NCBI RefSeq assembly: GCF_046557915.1
Contig: NZ_JBHEBG010000001.1
Span: forward strand, 1,612,001-1,676,000
Source of the DNA: JBHEBG01 sp046557915
GTDB taxonomy: Bacteria; Bacteroidota; Bacteroidia; Flavobacteriales; Flavobacteriaceae
Direction of reading: 5' to 3'
DNA length: 64,000 nucleotides
Positions 63,579 to 64,000 of this stretch are shown here, piece by piece. Both the position numbers and the translations under genes were made by a program. Each line of letters opens with the position of its first letter. Within the stretch, counting starts at the first letter, position 1. The notes beneath the pieces are model-generated. The model was not told the DNA's origin. It saw nothing but the letters and a program-made list of their open reading frames with translations, and did no database searches.

Positions 63579-64000
63579 TTATTTCTTTTTAAAATCAAAT
63601 CCTAAATTGAGTTGTAACATAATTGGCCAGATATTTCCATTTCCATTGGTGTCAAAATAGTATTGAGGTCCAATATCAAATAGTAGATGGAAATTCTTTC
63701 CGTATTTTCTTTGGATTCCCCATGTTGGTCCAATTGCGAAATCAAATTCAGAAGTCCGATTCACGTTTTCAGCGACGGAGTTCCCACGAGTTACAAATCT
63801 TAATGAAACAAAGTTTCCAGAATTATTTTCAGTAGTTCTATTTTTTCCGTTTCGTTTGTTCAAATTATAGAACCACTTTTCTTGCACATCCAAAAAAGGA
63901 CTGATTATGTATATAAATCCATTGCCGCCGAAAGTCAAATCAGGGTATCCGCCACCATATCCAATTCCAATTCCAGCAGAGAATGTAGAATAAGCCCCCG
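63579..64000 (-). CDS. Outer-membrane beta-barrel protein, partial (5' end outside window)
   Basis: The frame is open to the window edge and no start is seen; the visible C-terminal 140 residues show alternating strands rich in Gly and aromatic residues: GIGIGYGGGYPDLTFGGNG, then FDFAIGPTWGIQRKYGKNFHLLFDIGP, ending LQLNLGFDFKKK. This resembles the porin-like, DUF3575-type or opacity-type barrels of Bacteroidota. The stop is 4 bases from element B3, so it is the first visible unit of the array in transcription order. Role unknown. Confidence 0.6.
   Translation of the reverse strand, partial: GAYSTFSAGIGIGYGGGYPDLTFGGNGFIYIISPFLDVQEKWFYNLNKRNGKNRTTENNSGNFVSLRFVTRGNSVAENVNRTSEFDFAIGPTWGIQRKYGKNFHLLFDIGPQYYFDTNGNGNIWPIMLQLNLGFDFKKK

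Larger units (their letters stand above)
59148..64000 (-). mobile_element. Putative integron-like gene cassette array (no integrase in window)
   Basis: Seven single-gene units, all on the minus strand. Each gene is followed by an element of 129-200 bp whose ends are conserved although the middles fall into three unlike types. On the minus strand each element opens with TTACAACA-like sequence and closes with AACCGTTRNNN-like sequence; two (B3, A1) end in an exact GTTRRRY as in attC. The next start codon lies 14-42 bases after each end. Genes are unrelated to each other and several are far more AT-rich than the genome around. All this fits attC-bounded cassettes; an integrase would be expected beyond 64000. 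An alternative is a non-mobile family of intergenic repeats. Confidence 0.5.

Noticed and set aside
1..64000. rRNA, tRNA, riboswitch and prophage genes
   Set aside because: No sequence resembling these was seen on reading both strands; a covariance-model scan would be needed to exclude small RNAs.

Overview
The window reads as a chromosome segment of a marine-type member of the Bacteroidota, most likely family Flavobacteriaceae. The evidence is two giant secreted proteins with the gliding-motility/type IX secretion (T9SS) type B C-terminal domain, a PorP/SprF partner, two SusC/SusD pairs, a SusR-like hybrid two-component regulator, lipoprotein sulfatases, an SDR-type threonine dehydrogenase of the kind known from Flavobacterium, and TAnnTTTG promoter boxes. 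I see no rRNA, tRNA, CRISPR array, transposase or phage gene.

Layout. (1) 26-8419: a giant Calx-beta adhesin-like T9SS cargo followed by PorP/SprF and an OmpA-type lipoprotein-like partner, evidently one operon. (2) 8512-12410: acetate uptake and activation operon (DUF4212 subunit, sodium/solute symporter, acetyl-CoA synthetase), then on the opposite strand an Nramp-like transporter lacking the usual metal-binding motifs, a SanA-like protein and three small proteins. (3) 15678-17389: a membrane-anchored AraC regulator and a small secreted protein. (4) 17602-23536: an orphan, noticeably GC-richer SusC/SusD/lipoprotein operon ending in a strong terminator, with an esterase divergent from it. 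(5) 25636-29829: a second giant T9SS cargo built from fifteen exact-length 153-bp repeats. (6) 29904-34698: small stress/metabolic genes (ArsR-SRPBCC set, ketopantoate reductase family, GNAT, Lrp and the divergent threonine dehydrogenase). (7) 34759-55276: two Tat-exported phosphatases, a 1375-residue hybrid two-component regulator and, divergent from it, a polysaccharide-utilisation-type locus: GH109, SusC, SusD, PKD-LamG lipoprotein, sulfatase, metzincin protease with F5/8C domain, sulfatase. The enzyme set points to a sulfated, GalNAc-bearing glycoprotein or glycan as substrate. (8) 55488-58151: a lipoprotein and an ECF41-like sigma factor/azoreductase/cupin operon. (9) 58320-64000: a run of single genes, all on the minus strand, separated by seven related intergenic elements.

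The most unusual part is region 9. On the minus strand each gene is followed, within about 30 bases or with slight overlap, by a 129-200 bp element that starts near TTACAACA and ends near AACCGTTRNNN, can fold into hairpins, and recurs in three sequence types. This is the architecture of integron gene cassettes with attC sites. No integron integrase is in the window; if the reading is right, it should lie to the right of position 64000. The cargo (SRPBCC, DinB, NTF2-like lipoprotein, small membrane protein, GH43-like lipoprotein) is typical of cassette-type accessory genes, and parts of it are strikingly AT-rich.
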